Part shown: piece by piece, positions 1 to 7,982 of the stretch
Layout of the letters: each line of letters begins with the position of its first letter
Position numbering within the stretch: position 1 is the stretch's first letter
DNA from: Fimbriimonadaceae bacterium
Lineage (GTDB): Bacteria; Armatimonadota; Fimbriimonadia; Fimbriimonadales; Fimbriimonadaceae
DNA: 64,000 nt
Assembly: GCA_019638775.1 (NCBI GenBank)
Contig: JAHBTD010000001.1
Coordinates: forward strand, 806,001-870,000
Direction of reading: 5' to 3'
The notes under the pieces: model-generated
Database searches by the model: none
The model's input: the letters and a program-made list of their open reading frames with translations, nothing else
Told to the model about the DNA's origin: nothing
Made by a program: the position numbers and the translations under genes

Positions 1-1582
1 AGAAGGAGTTGCGGAACTTAGTCCGCATCACCTCGGCCCGAATCTGAATCTGGGCGTTGGCGAGCGGCTCAGGCGCATCGGCGGGATAAACGTCGATCAC
101 TTTGACGATAAAGTCGGCGTCAGTGCCCGTCGTTGAGGCAAACAGATCGGCGACGACCGGCCCGGCGATGGTGATATCCTTGTCCAGCACTTCGGTCTGA
201 TAGGTCAGCACGTCGCTGCGGCCCTCGAGATAGCGCTGGTCCTCCACCATATAGGTACTCGGACGGCGGCGAATCGTTCCGGGCGCGTAAGGCACCGGAT
301 TGTCAGGATCGCTCAGGTACTGATCAAAGGCTACGCCTTTGATGAACGTATCCTGCTTGTCGCTGAGCTTTTTGTCTGCGTTCAAGTACAGCGTGTACGG
401 TTTGGCCTCTTTCGGGGGCCACACATCAAACTTGCGCCACTGATTGTTGCCCGTCTCGAACATTTCAGCTTCTGGGCGTTTCAGCTTGCCGTCACCCCGC
501 AGATAAGCGTCGAAGAACGGAAACTCAATCTCCTCGCGGAAATACTCGCCAAGCTGGCTTGCCGTCCCAAAGGTGAGCTTCCCCAGTCGGTTTCCGGCTC
601 CGCCCCAAGCGCCGTGGCTCCACGGCCCCACCACAATCCAGTTGTCAATGCCTGGATTCTGCTTTTCGGCGTGGCGATAGGTATCAAAAGCTCCATAGCC
701 GTCTTCTGCGTCGAACCATCCCCCAACCGTCAGCATCGCGCACTTGACGTTCTTGAGCTGCGGGGGCATGGAGCGGGCCTTCCAGAAGTCGTCCATCGCG
801 TCGTGGTTGCAGATGTCCAGCCAGAACGGAATGCGGCCTTTGTAGTATTTGGTGTCGGCATTGATGGCGCTGCCCAGTTCCAAAAAGAACTTGTAAGCAT
901 CCGGGCGCGGACCCATCGGCTCAATGTCGGGATGGCTCTGGGCCGGACCGGGCTTATCGTAGCCGAATCCAAAGTAGAAGTCAAAGTTGTCTTGAAGGAA
1001 GAACGCGCCGTTGTGATGGACGTCATCACCCAAGAACCACTCGCTGACCGGGGCTTGGGGAGACACCGCTTTGACCGCCGGATGGGTGTCGATCGCCGCA
1101 ACGGCTGCGTAAAAGCCGGGGTAAGAAACTCCCCAAAAGCCGACGCGACCGTTGTTGTCGGGGACATTTTTAATCAGGAAGTCCACCGTGTCGTAGGCGT
1201 CTGTGCTCTCGTCGATATCTTTCGGGCCCTTTTTGTTTGGGTTTTGCGGGCGTATCTCTTCCCATTTGCCTTCCGACATAAATCGTCCACGGACGTCTTG
1301 GTTTACAAAGATGTATCCGGCGTCTCTGAACTTGCTGGAGCCGCCAAATCCTCTCGGGATTCTTCCCGCGCCATAGGGTCCGGCGCTATATGGCGTGCGT
1401 TCGATGAGCATCGGGTGCTTGCCGGGTTTGGCGGTCGGCACATACACAGCGGTGTAGAGTTTCACCCCGTCGCGCATCGGGATATTGAACTCGTACTTCT
1501 TATACGGACCTTCCTGAACAGGGGTCGAAGACGCCGTTGCCGGAGCGAGCACAGCAAGGGCAAGCATGAAACCAAGTGCCAT
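1..1582 (-). CDS. CocE/NonD family alpha/beta hydrolase (partial, runs off left edge)
   Basis: Secreted hydrolase of the cocaine esterase / X-Pro dipeptidyl-peptidase (S15) type, predicted to cleave ester or amide bonds; the substrate cannot be told. About 527 codons are visible and no stop is reached before base 1, so the C-terminus is missing. Residues 1-18 look like a signal peptide ending in a TAS-S region. The core starts with an N-terminal YEFNIPMRDGVKL-type strand. The nucleophile motif GVSYPGF puts the catalytic Ser near residue 153. A C-terminal jelly-roll (VVADLFAS region) is beginning where the window ends. ATG at 1582 is chosen because the signal peptide follows directly; no clear Shine-Dalgarno is present. 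It is transcribed divergently from the saccharopine dehydrogenase gene. Confidence 0.85.
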   Translation of the reverse strand, partial: MALGFMLALAVLAPATASSTPVQEGPYKKYEFNIPMRDGVKLYTAVYVPTAKPGKHPMLIERTPYSAGPYGAGRIPRGFGGSSKFRDAGYIFVNQDVRGRFMSEGKWEEIRPQNPNKKGPKDIDESTDAYDTVDFLIKNVPDNNGRVGFWGVSYPGFYAAVAAIDTHPAVKAVSPQAPVSEWFLGDDVHHNGAFFLQDNFDFYFGFGYDKPGPAQSHPDIEPMGPRPDAYKFFLELGSAINADTKYYKGRIPFWLDICNHDAMDDFWKARSMPPQLKNVKCAMLTVGGWFDAEDGYGAFDTYRHAEKQNPGIDNWIVVGPWSHGAWGGAGNRLGKLTFGTASQLGEYFREEIEFPFFDAYLRGDGKLKRPEAEMFETGNNQWRKFDVWPPKEAKPYTLYLNADKKLSDKQDTFIKGVAFDQYLSDPDNPVPYAPGTIRRRPSTYMVEDQRYLEGRSDVLTYQTEVLDKDITIAGPVVADLFASTTGTDADFIVKVIDVYPADAPEPLANAQIQIRAEVMRTKFRNSF

Positions 1583-1692
1583 TGGTCAAGAGTACGCTAT
1601 CCAGCCCCCGTTTGCATCCCGCCGACAGGTAAAATCCGTGCAACTTCTGGCCGTTTCCTTTTGGCGACGGAGCCATTTGGAGAATCCCTTTT

Positions 1693-2868
1693 ATGAGCAA
1701 AACCTACGCCGTCTTGGGCGCGGGCATGCAAGGCACCGCGCTTGCATACGACCTCGCCAAATTTGCCAACCCTTCAAAAATCTTCTTGGGCGACATGAGC
1801 CTCGACCAGGCCAAAAAGAGCGCCCGCCGCGTGAATGAACTGATCGGTTCAGCGATTTGTGAGCCCGTACAGGTCTCGGCGCTTGATGCGGACGCTCTGG
1901 CAAGGTTCCTCTCTCCGGTAGATGTGCTCTGCAGCTGCGTCCCCTATTGGATGCACCCGCACATTGCCAAGGTTGCGATCGCGACAAAGACGAACATGGT
2001 GGACCTTGGCGGCAATACCGACGTTACGATGGAGACGTTGAAAATGGACCCGGATGCGAAGGCCGCCGGAGTGAGCCTGATTCCCGACTGCGGTCTCGCT
2101 CCTGGACTGGTCAACAGCCTCGCCTGCTACATCATCGAGAATATGGACACTGTGGACAGCGTGAAGCTGTATTGCGGCGTTCTCCCCCAAAATCCCAAGC
2201 CCCCGTTTAACTACAAACTCACCTTTAACATGGAGGGCCTCGTCACGGAGTACGACTATCAAGCGGTCTGCCTGAAGGACGACCAGATCGTTCTTGTGGA
2301 TACCCTCGAAGACCTTGAGGAGATTCACATCGACGGCCTTGGGCTGGACGGAAAGGGCAAGATGGAGGCGTTCAACACCTCCGGCGGCACCAGCACCGCC
2401 CCCTACACCTTTAAGGGCAAAGTTAAGAACTACGTCTACAAGACCATCCGCTTCCCCGGGCACTGCTTCCTGATGAAGATCTTTAAGGACTTCGGTTTTT
2501 GGAACGAAGAGGCGATTGAGGTTAAGGGAACTAAGATCGTGCCAAAAGATGTCTTCAATGCGGTTTTCGGTCCAGAGTTGGACAAGTTTGTGGACAAGGA
2601 CTTCTGCGCGGTTCGTGCTCTGGGTGTGGGCACGAAGGACGGCAAGCCCAAGACGATCCAGATCGACATCCTCGACAAGGAGGACGAAGTCACCGGGTTC
2701 ACGTCGATGGAGCGCCTGACCGGGTTCTCAGCAGCGATTTATGCGCACGAGATCGCCAAGGGCAACGTGCCGGAGGGAGCGATCCACTACGAGCTTGCCG
2801 TGCCGGGGACGAAGTATGTTGAAGAGATTCAGCAGCGCGGCGTGAAGCTCACCATCTCCGAAATTTGA
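1693..2868 (+). CDS. Saccharopine dehydrogenase-like oxidoreductase
   Basis: 391-residue NAD(P)-dependent oxidoreductase of the saccharopine dehydrogenase / Lys9 family. The N-terminal Rossmann fold begins VLGAGMQG (residues 7-14). A cysteine- and proline-containing segment DCGLAPG lies near residue 135, as in lysine-pathway homologues. In bacteria such enzymes act in lysine degradation or in carboxynorspermidine-type reductive condensations; which applies here cannot be decided. ATG 1693 is preceded by a GGAG about 11 bases upstream. Its last 62 coding bases are repeated almost exactly 970 bp downstream, so the end of this gene marks the left border of an apparent insertion. Confidence 0.85.
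   Translation: MSKTYAVLGAGMQGTALAYDLAKFANPSKIFLGDMSLDQAKKSARRVNELIGSAICEPVQVSALDADALARFLSPVDVLCSCVPYWMHPHIAKVAIATKTNMVDLGGNTDVTMETLKMDPDAKAAGVSLIPDCGLAPGLVNSLACYIIENMDTVDSVKLYCGVLPQNPKPPFNYKLTFNMEGLVTEYDYQAVCLKDDQIVLVDTLEDLEEIHIDGLGLDGKGKMEAFNTSGGTSTAPYTFKGKVKNYVYKTIRFPGHCFLMKIFKDFGFWNEEAIEVKGTKIVPKDVFNAVFGPELDKFVDKDFCAVRALGVGTKDGKPKTIQIDILDKEDEVTGFTSMERLTGFSAAIYAHEIAKGNVPEGAIHYELAVPGTKYVEEIQQRGVKLTISEI
2799..2860 (+). repeat. 62-bp direct repeat, copy 1 (inside the 3' end of the saccharopine dehydrogenase gene)
   Basis: Bases 2799-2860 match 3769-3830 at 61 of 62 positions. The only difference (G at 2811, T at 3781) is synonymous in the dehydrogenase frame (Thr ACG/ACT). After the repeat the copies diverge: this one ends Ser-Glu-Ile-stop, the other Ser-Ala-Ser-stop. 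Confidence 0.95.
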
Positions 2869-3004
2869 ACGGTTGCCGCACGCTTGGATCATTACGACCG
2901 GGATGAATAATTAACCAAATCTTTGTCAAGCTGTACAATCCTTCCGGTTACGATATGTAACGACAGGTTGGGTTACAATTCGGAGCTGGTTGAGGTGGCG
3001 CGGA

Positions 3005-3745
3005 TTGAAAAAGCATGTAGCGTTCCTAATAACGATTTGTGCGGTGGCGATTTCCGCCGCACAATCCTATGGTGATGGGGCATGGTTTGATGAGAAGTGG
3101 ACTGCAGATGAGAAGCCTTACCAAGAGGCAAGGCTTCTGATTTCAAAGATGAAGTCAGACACTAAAGTGTTAAAGGCATATGTTGAGGCACAAAGCAAAG
3201 TTGCCAGCCGATCTACGTCTAAGGCTATAGACGTTTATCGATGGGCATGTTCAGCGTTGACCCTTGCCAATCAGGATTATGATTTCTTTCTAACTCTTAC
3301 TACAACTTCTGACGCTTTTGAAAGATTTCGCAAGATTGCTTCGCCTAAGAGTTACGAATATTCGAGAGTAAGGCTGCTGTACATTATCAACGTCGATTTC
3401 CCTCACCAGGAAATGCGACAGTTAGCAGAACGAATGCTCAAAAAGGATGATAAAGATCTCCCAGTCATCAAAGCATTTCTCAGAATTTTGCAACCACAGA
3501 TAAATGAAAGTGACTGGAAAATAGGAAAGAATCTGGTTCAAGTTATTGAGGACATAGAACCAGATTCAACTAGCTCTTTGGCGTCTGTCGGATATTTTTA
3601 TTATAAGCGGTGGATGAAGACAAGAGATGAGGAAATGAAGTCCAAAGTGATCAAGTATTACGGATCATTTAAAGCCAAGGTCACGAATGAGAAACAAAAG
3701 AAAATTGCTGACTTCTTTCTCAATCAAGTCAAGGGATCGAAGTGA
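3005..3745 (+). CDS. Secreted protein of unknown function in a repeat-flanked cassette
   Basis: I do not recognise a family. The product (about 246 residues) begins with a typical Sec signal peptide (KKH, hydrophobic AFLITICAVAISAA, then AQSYGDG) and continues as a mostly helical, Lys-rich protein with Tyr-rich segments (EYSRVRLLYI, VGYFYYKRW) that could be TPR-like helices. TTG 3005 is chosen because GAGG lies upstream and the signal peptide starts there; an in-frame TTG at 2990 is the alternative. The gene is clearly more AT-rich than its neighbours, using many AAA, GAT and TTT codons. It lies between the two copies of a 62-bp repeat derived from the upstream gene, which points to acquisition by horizontal transfer. 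Confidence 0.7.
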   Translation: MKKHVAFLITICAVAISAAQSYGDGAWFDEKWTADEKPYQEARLLISKMKSDTKVLKAYVEAQSKVASRSTSKAIDVYRWACSALTLANQDYDFFLTLTTTSDAFERFRKIASPKSYEYSRVRLLYIINVDFPHQEMRQLAERMLKKDDKDLPVIKAFLRILQPQINESDWKIGKNLVQVIEDIEPDSTSSLASVGYFYYKRWMKTRDEEMKSKVIKYYGSFKAKVTNEKQKKIADFFLNQVKGSK

Positions 3746-3768
3746 CCGCAGTCCTTACGTTGCTGCTA

Positions 3769-3830
3769 CGTGCCGGGGACTAAGTATGTTGAAGAGATTC
3801 AGCAGCGCGGCGTGAAGCTCACCATCTCCG
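3769..3830 (+). repeat. 62-bp direct repeat, copy 2 (orphan 3' end of a saccharopine dehydrogenase gene)
   Basis: Near-exact copy of 2799-2860. It keeps the reading frame and runs on into its own stop codon (TAG at 3836-3838). It therefore looks like a genuine, slightly diverged gene end rather than a random duplication, and it is followed 28 bases later by a strong terminator that would suit the end of that gene. Confidence 0.95.
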
Positions 3831-3865
3831 CGAGCTAGGTTATCACAGCCTGAAATGGCTAGGAA

Positions 3866-3896
3866 CCCTCTGCAAGCCATGCAGAGGGCTCTTTTG
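3866..3896 (+). terminator. Rho-independent terminator
   Basis: Perfect 9-bp stem (3866-3874 with 3880-3888), 5-base loop, then a CTCTTTTGT tail. It probably ended the original saccharopine dehydrogenase transcript and now also ends the cassette gene. Confidence 0.75.
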
Positions 3897-3944
3897 TGCT
3901 TCGCTGTTCGGGTCAATGAATCCTGCATCCGCTAAACTACTGCC

Positions 3945-5213
3945 GTGACCGTCCTGCCTGAATTTTGGGAAGCTCTTGAGCTCGCGCGGGGGATGGATGC
4001 GTCGGCCTCGAACATCGAACGGGTAGGCAAATCCACATCGGCTGACGCGGCACGATGGGCGTTCACCCAGTGGGATCTGCGCAAACGGGCCAAGGTCAAG
4101 TTTGAGCGGGCGGAGGAGATGCTCTTCACCCGCGAGGCCCTGGAGCAGAGCACCGGTGAGGTGGTGGCGCGGTACCACGCATCGGCCTTTCCTGACGGGT
4201 CGCTGGTCGCGGACCTCACCTGCGGCATCGGCGGAGACCTAATCGCCTTGGCTCAGCGTGGGCCATCAGTGGGCTACGAGACCGACCCTGAGCGCACGAC
4301 CTATGCCCGGCACAACGTATCGGTTTATGGGTTGGACGCGGAGATTCGGGAGTCCTCTTGTTTGGAGGGGGAGTGGGCCTTCGACTATGCAATGGCCGAT
4401 CCCGCCCGGCGCGTAGGTGGCCGTCGCAGCATTGACCCAGATGACTTTGCCCCGAATCCTGTCGTGCTCGCTGAGAAGATGGCCGGCCTCAAACTCGGGC
4501 TGATAAAGCTTTCTCCGATGTTGCGTGATGATTTTCTGGAGTCGTTTGGCGGAGTGTTGGAGTTTGTGTCGTTTGGTGGCGAGTGCCGTGAAGCGTTGGT
4601 TTGGCTGGGACGTGAGTTGGGGTCTTTGACCCGCCCCTCCTCGGTTCGCGATGCTTACCGACCCTCCCCCTCAAGGGGAGGGGGGCTGCAAACCCCGGAC
4701 GAGATTTCCTCCCCTCGAGGGGGAGGAAGCGTGAACGAAGAGAACGCAGGAGGGGTGGCAAACCCAACCCGATTCGCCGTCCACCTCGAATCTGGCGAGC
4801 GCCTATCTGCCGACCCCCTCCCACCGCCAACCGTTGACACACCCTCGACCCATCTGTACGAAGCCGACCCCGCCGCCATCCGCGCCCACTGCCTGAACAC
4901 ACTTTGTGAGATGCACGGGCTCCGGGGGCTATCTGAAACAAACGGCTACCTCACCGGCGAAGCGGTGATTGAATCTCCGTGGCTGCGCGGTTGGGAAGTA
5001 GTGGCGGAGCCGCTGCCCGACCTGAAGCTCGTCAAACAGGAGTTGGAGAGGCTGGGGAGCGGGACACCCGTGGTCAAGGCAAGGGGAGTCGATATCGACC
5101 CGGCTGAGGTTCAAAAAAAGCTACGCCTGAAGGGAAAGCCCGCATATACTGTCTTCATCCATACCGTCGGGAAGAAGGTGAGATACATAATCGCCTCTTC
5201 GCACCGTTGCTAA
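3945..5213 (+). CDS. Class I SAM-dependent methyltransferase with THUMP-like C-terminal domain
   Basis: 422 residues from GTG 3945. Residues ~80-150 hold a Rossmann methyltransferase core: motif I is LTCGIGGDL, followed by GYETDPERT as the acidic SAM-ribose strand, and ADPARR stands at the motif IV position. The C-terminal ~110 residues (YEADPAAIRAH, then LKLVKQELERLG, to VFIHTVGKKVRYI) resemble the THUMP-like domain found in this methyltransferase family, suggesting a nucleic-acid, probably tRNA or rRNA, substrate. Between the two domains (around residues 235-275) is a low-complexity Pro/Gly/Arg linker encoded by two G/C palindromes, probably an inserted repeat that kept the frame. Confidence 0.8.
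   Translation: MTVLPEFWEALELARGMDASASNIERVGKSTSADAARWAFTQWDLRKRAKVKFERAEEMLFTREALEQSTGEVVARYHASAFPDGSLVADLTCGIGGDLIALAQRGPSVGYETDPERTTYARHNVSVYGLDAEIRESSCLEGEWAFDYAMADPARRVGGRRSIDPDDFAPNPVVLAEKMAGLKLGLIKLSPMLRDDFLESFGGVLEFVSFGGECREALVWLGRELGSLTRPSSVRDAYRPSPSRGGGLQTPDEISSPRGGGSVNEENAGGVANPTRFAVHLESGERLSADPLPPPTVDTPSTHLYEADPAAIRAHCLNTLCEMHGLRGLSETNGYLTGEAVIESPWLRGWEVVAEPLPDLKLVKQELERLGSGTPVVKARGVDIDPAEVQKKLRLKGKPAYTVFIHTVGKKVRYIIASSHRC
4662..4726 (+). repeat. Pair of G/C-rich palindromes inserted in frame in the methyltransferase gene
   Basis: Hairpin 1: 8-bp stem 4662-4669/4675-4682. Hairpin 2: 7-bp stem 4708-4714/4720-4726. Both contain CTCCCC/GGGGAG. They are translated without interruption as a PSRGGG...SSPRGGG linker between the two domains of the enzyme. 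Confidence 0.75.
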
Positions 5214-5285
5214 ACTCCAGTACAAAGGAGCTTGCGTCCGAACCCTTTCTTCCCTTTAAAGCGTTAGACTTGCTAAGGGTTGGAT

Positions 5286-6848
5286 ATGAGAAAGGGCATC
5301 ATTTGGTTTCTTGTTGGACTGTTTGCCATTGGAGTCATGGGCCGCTACGGCTACGCGAAGTGGCGCAACCGCACCTACATTCCACCGAGCGTTGTCGAAA
5401 GAGTCCAACACTTCGAGAGGGTTGTCGAAGCTGACCCGTCCGCCTTTGCCTGGCGACAGCTTGGCGATGCCTACGTCCTTGCCGAACAGTATGAGCAGGC
5501 GCCCATCGCCTATATGAACGCTTCGGAGATTTTCCGCGCCAAGGGCGACCGTAACGCCGCAGTGGTGATGGAGCGCCTTGCCGACACCTACGAAACCGAC
5601 ACGGAAGTCTATTACAGCCGTCTCCCCGAACTTAACTCCGTCGCCAAAACCTACACCGCCGCGAAGTTCGAGCCGCTCTATGGGGCGTACATCGGCGCTT
5701 TCGTCGATCACGAGGACAAGATCAAAAGCGCATTTCCCGACGAGTACGGCATCTTCCGGCGCAGTGTAAAGGAGTTTAGCGAAAGGGTTGGAACCGACCA
5801 CAGCGTCTATTTCATGTACCAGGGCTACGGCAGGCAGTTCCCTGCCAAATGGACGACGCACCTCAAGAAGAACGGCGCGGCGGCACAGATCGCGTTCGAG
5901 CCCAAGCACCTGAAAGATGTGAAAGACGACGAATACCTGCGGGGCTGGGCGCGGGCGGCGAAGGCTTCTGGCGTTCCCATCTTTCTGCGCTTTGCCAGCG
6001 AGATGAATGGTGATTGGACGCCCTATCACGGCGACCCGGAGCTTTACATCGAGAAATGGAAGCTGGTCACCAAGGTCATGCGCGAGGAGGCCCCGAATGT
6101 CGCGATGGTCTGGTGCGTGTTCGAGATGCCGCAGAACCGGATCGACGAGTATTTCCCCGGTGATGAGTGGGTGGACTGGGTTGGATTGAACGTGTACTCG
6201 GTGATGTATTTCAACAATAACCCAGACAAAAAGGGGGATCATCGCAATCCGGCAGACAGCGTCAAATACGTGTACGAGCGCTACTCACCCAAGCACCCGA
6301 TCATGATCTGCGAATATGCCGCCTCGCACCAGTCGAGCCTGGACATGACCTGGCGGTCAGAGCTTGCGCAGGCTAAGATCGGGCAGTTCTATGCTTCGTT
6401 GCCCCGCCTCTATCCGCGTGTGAAGGCGGTCTGCTGGCTAAGCATGAACGCGATTAAGCATGCGATGGAAGGCCGCCAAAGAAACAACTACTCTTTGCTG
6501 GACGACGGCAGGGTTGCGGAGCGCTATCGGCAAATGGTTTCTTCGCCGTACTTCATCAAGCAGTTTGGCGAGCAGGCAAAAGAGGAGATCGTTCCGATCG
6601 CCGAGGGACAGCGTGTTGCCGGAAGGCTAAGCCTGAGCGCGTGGGTGAAAACCTACATCAACAAGCCTGACGTCGCATGGGTTGTGAACGGGGAGGAGAT
6701 TGCCAGAAGCTCCATGCCCGGGCCTTATCAGTGGACTATCGACACGGCTGATTTCCCAAACGGTCCGGCGAGTGTGGAGTTAGTGGTTTATAACAACGCT
6801 GGCGAGCAAATTAGCCGCACGGCGCGGAAGATCAATATTCAGAATTAG
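5286..6848 (+). CDS. Membrane-anchored GH26-like glycoside hydrolase with N-terminal TPR and C-terminal Ig-like domain
   Basis: About 520 residues. Residues 1-20 form an uncleaved signal anchor (GIIWFLVGLFAIGVM). A short TPR-like helical region follows (residues ~45-100). A TIM-barrel region at ~120-420 carries LRFASEMNGDW with the putative acid/base Glu239, and MICEYAAS with the putative nucleophile Glu343. This fits clan GH-A, closest to family 26 mannanases. The His that normally precedes the acid/base Glu in GH26 is Ser here, so activity or specificity may differ. The last ~85 residues resemble a bacterial Ig-like domain. ATG 5286 is preferred; an in-frame TTG lies two codons upstream. 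Confidence 0.75.
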   Translation: MRKGIIWFLVGLFAIGVMGRYGYAKWRNRTYIPPSVVERVQHFERVVEADPSAFAWRQLGDAYVLAEQYEQAPIAYMNASEIFRAKGDRNAAVVMERLADTYETDTEVYYSRLPELNSVAKTYTAAKFEPLYGAYIGAFVDHEDKIKSAFPDEYGIFRRSVKEFSERVGTDHSVYFMYQGYGRQFPAKWTTHLKKNGAAAQIAFEPKHLKDVKDDEYLRGWARAAKASGVPIFLRFASEMNGDWTPYHGDPELYIEKWKLVTKVMREEAPNVAMVWCVFEMPQNRIDEYFPGDEWVDWVGLNVYSVMYFNNNPDKKGDHRNPADSVKYVYERYSPKHPIMICEYAASHQSSLDMTWRSELAQAKIGQFYASLPRLYPRVKAVCWLSMNAIKHAMEGRQRNNYSLLDDGRVAERYRQMVSSPYFIKQFGEQAKEEIVPIAEGQRVAGRLSLSAWVKTYINKPDVAWVVNGEEIARSSMPGPYQWTIDTADFPNGPASVELVVYNNAGEQISRTARKINIQN

Positions 6849-6850
6849 GG

Positions 6851-6936
6851 GAGGGAACCGCTCCGTCGGTTCCGCAAATTCGGGAGGGAGCCGCTCCGTC
6901 GGTTCCGTAAATATGGGAGGGAACGGCTCCATCAAT
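6851..6936 (+). repeat. Three tandem REP-like hairpin units
   Basis: Units of about 32 bases, each beginning GGGAGGG. Unit 1 has a 7-bp stem, GGAACCG/CGGTTCC, around the loop CTCCGT (6854-6873). Unit 2 (6887-6906) has the same loop and one G-T wobble in the stem. Unit 3 is decayed (CTCCAT loop) and overlaps the start codon of the adjacent transposase. Units with the same loop but other stem sequences occur elsewhere in the window. Confidence 0.85.
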
Positions 6937-7435
6937 GCCAAAAAACTCAGTTATGGATAGTGACTTACCTGATCGTAAGCGACCGATTCACTTACCCAAT
7001 AGACCTCTCCACAATCGTTCGACAATTCTCTTTGTCACCGTTTGCACTCATCAACGCAAGCCGATACTTGCAAACGATCCCGCTGTCGCACTTATCATTG
7101 ATAGTTGGCAACGGGCGTCGCATTGGCTTATCGGTCGGTATGTCATCCTCCCTGACCACATTCACTTCTTCTGCTCCCCGAGCGAGTGGCCAAGTCGCTC
7201 GCTTGTCAATTGGATTAAATATTGGAAGACCCTTGTCAGTTGCGAATGGCCACGACCGGAAGAACAGCCCATCTGGCAGCTTGATAGCTGGGATCGCCAA
7301 TTACGCTCAAATGAAAGTTATGGGGCGAAATGGGAGTACGTCAAGAGCAATCCTGTGAGACATGGGCTCGTCGAACACGCGGAAGATTGGCCTTATCAAG
7401 GTGAGCTGAATGAGTTTGAGTGGTATGACCCATGA
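6935..7435 (+). CDS. REP-associated tyrosine transposase (RAYT, Y1/HUH family)
   Basis: 166-residue single-domain HUH endonuclease related to the IS200/IS605 TnpA. It contains ILFVTVCTHQRK at the first strand, the HUH motif LPDHIHFF (residues ~74-81), a central LVNWIKYWK helix and the tyrosine-containing WEYVKSNPVRHGLV segment that closes this family. RAYTs nick and move short palindromic REP sequences rather than a flanking insertion sequence, and three such hairpins lie immediately upstream, one running into this start codon. No terminal inverted repeats or second gene are present, so this is a domesticated-type RAYT. The reading frame is intact. Confidence 0.88.
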   Translation: MPKNSVMDSDLPDRKRPIHLPNRPLHNRSTILFVTVCTHQRKPILANDPAVALIIDSWQRASHWLIGRYVILPDHIHFFCSPSEWPSRSLVNWIKYWKTLVSCEWPRPEEQPIWQLDSWDRQLRSNESYGAKWEYVKSNPVRHGLVEHAEDWPYQGELNEFEWYDP

Positions 7436-7496
7436 GCAAAAACCAACGGCATCGACGGAGCGATGCCCTCCCCGTGAGCCAAGTGAAAGCGCAAAA

Positions 7497-7536
7497 CAGC
7501 CAAAAACGCCCGTTCCGAAAGTCGGAACGGGCGTTT
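7497..7536 (-). terminator. Rho-independent terminator of the infA-rpsI block
   Basis: Perfect stem of about 15 bp (7504-7518 with 7522-7536) and a 3-base loop. Read on the minus strand it is followed by a T-rich stretch (TTTTTGG, later TTTTG). It lies about 40 bases after the rpsI stop. Confidence 0.85.
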
Positions 7537-7577
7537 CCCTGAATACCGGCACCGACTTTGCGATGCTCTTCCGAAGT

Positions 7578-7979
7578 TTAACGCTTAACGAACTGGAAGC
7601 CGCGTCGTGCTTTCTTGCGACCGTACTTCTTACGCTCTTTCACACGCGCATCGCGCGTCAAAAATCCTTCACCGCGCAAGGGCTTTCGCAAAGCTGAATC
7701 CATCTCCACAAGCGCACGGGAGATGCCAAGCCGGAGCGCGCCAGCTTGTCCGCTGATGCCGCCACCCTTCGTTGTGGCAACCACATCGTATCGGCCTTCA
7801 AGCTCAAGGGCCGTGAACGGGCTTCGAACCAAAATCTCAAGTACGGGGCGGCCAAGGTAATCGCCGTACGAACGTCCGTTAACGGTGATGTTGCCTTCGC
7901 CCGGCTTTAGCCAAACTCGTGCAATGGCTGCCTTGCGTCGGCCCGTGCCGTAATATGTGTCTGCTTGCTTCTTCGACAT
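7578..7979 (-). CDS. rpsI: 30S ribosomal protein S9
   Basis: 133 residues, the normal length. The N-terminal [16 protein letters not shown] signature and the C-terminal basic tail [22 protein letters not shown]-type ending (KR terminal, which contacts P-site tRNA) are intact. It follows rplM with a 3-base gap, the usual L13-S9 pair, and is the last gene of the block, ahead of a strong terminator. Confidence 0.98.
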   Translation of the reverse strand: MSKKQADTYYGTGRRKAAIARVWLKPGEGNITVNGRSYGDYLGRPVLEILVRSPFTALELEGRYDVVATTKGGGISGQAGALRLGISRALVEMDSALRKPLRGEGFLTRDARVKERKKYGRKKARRGFQFVKR

Positions 7980-7982
7980 GCT

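Noticed and set aside
614-1696. 360-codon plus-strand open frame
   Set aside because: Antisense shadow of the CocE-type hydrolase, which has a catalytic motif and signal peptide on the other strand.
2799-3838. Simple tandem duplication of the saccharopine dehydrogenase gene
   Set aside because: Only the last 62 coding bases are repeated; the intervening 900 bases show no similarity to the gene and have another base composition.
6851-7435. Complete IS200/IS605 insertion sequence
   Set aside because: The transposase is the RAYT branch, there is no accessory tnpB, and the hairpins are REP units, not left and right IS ends.
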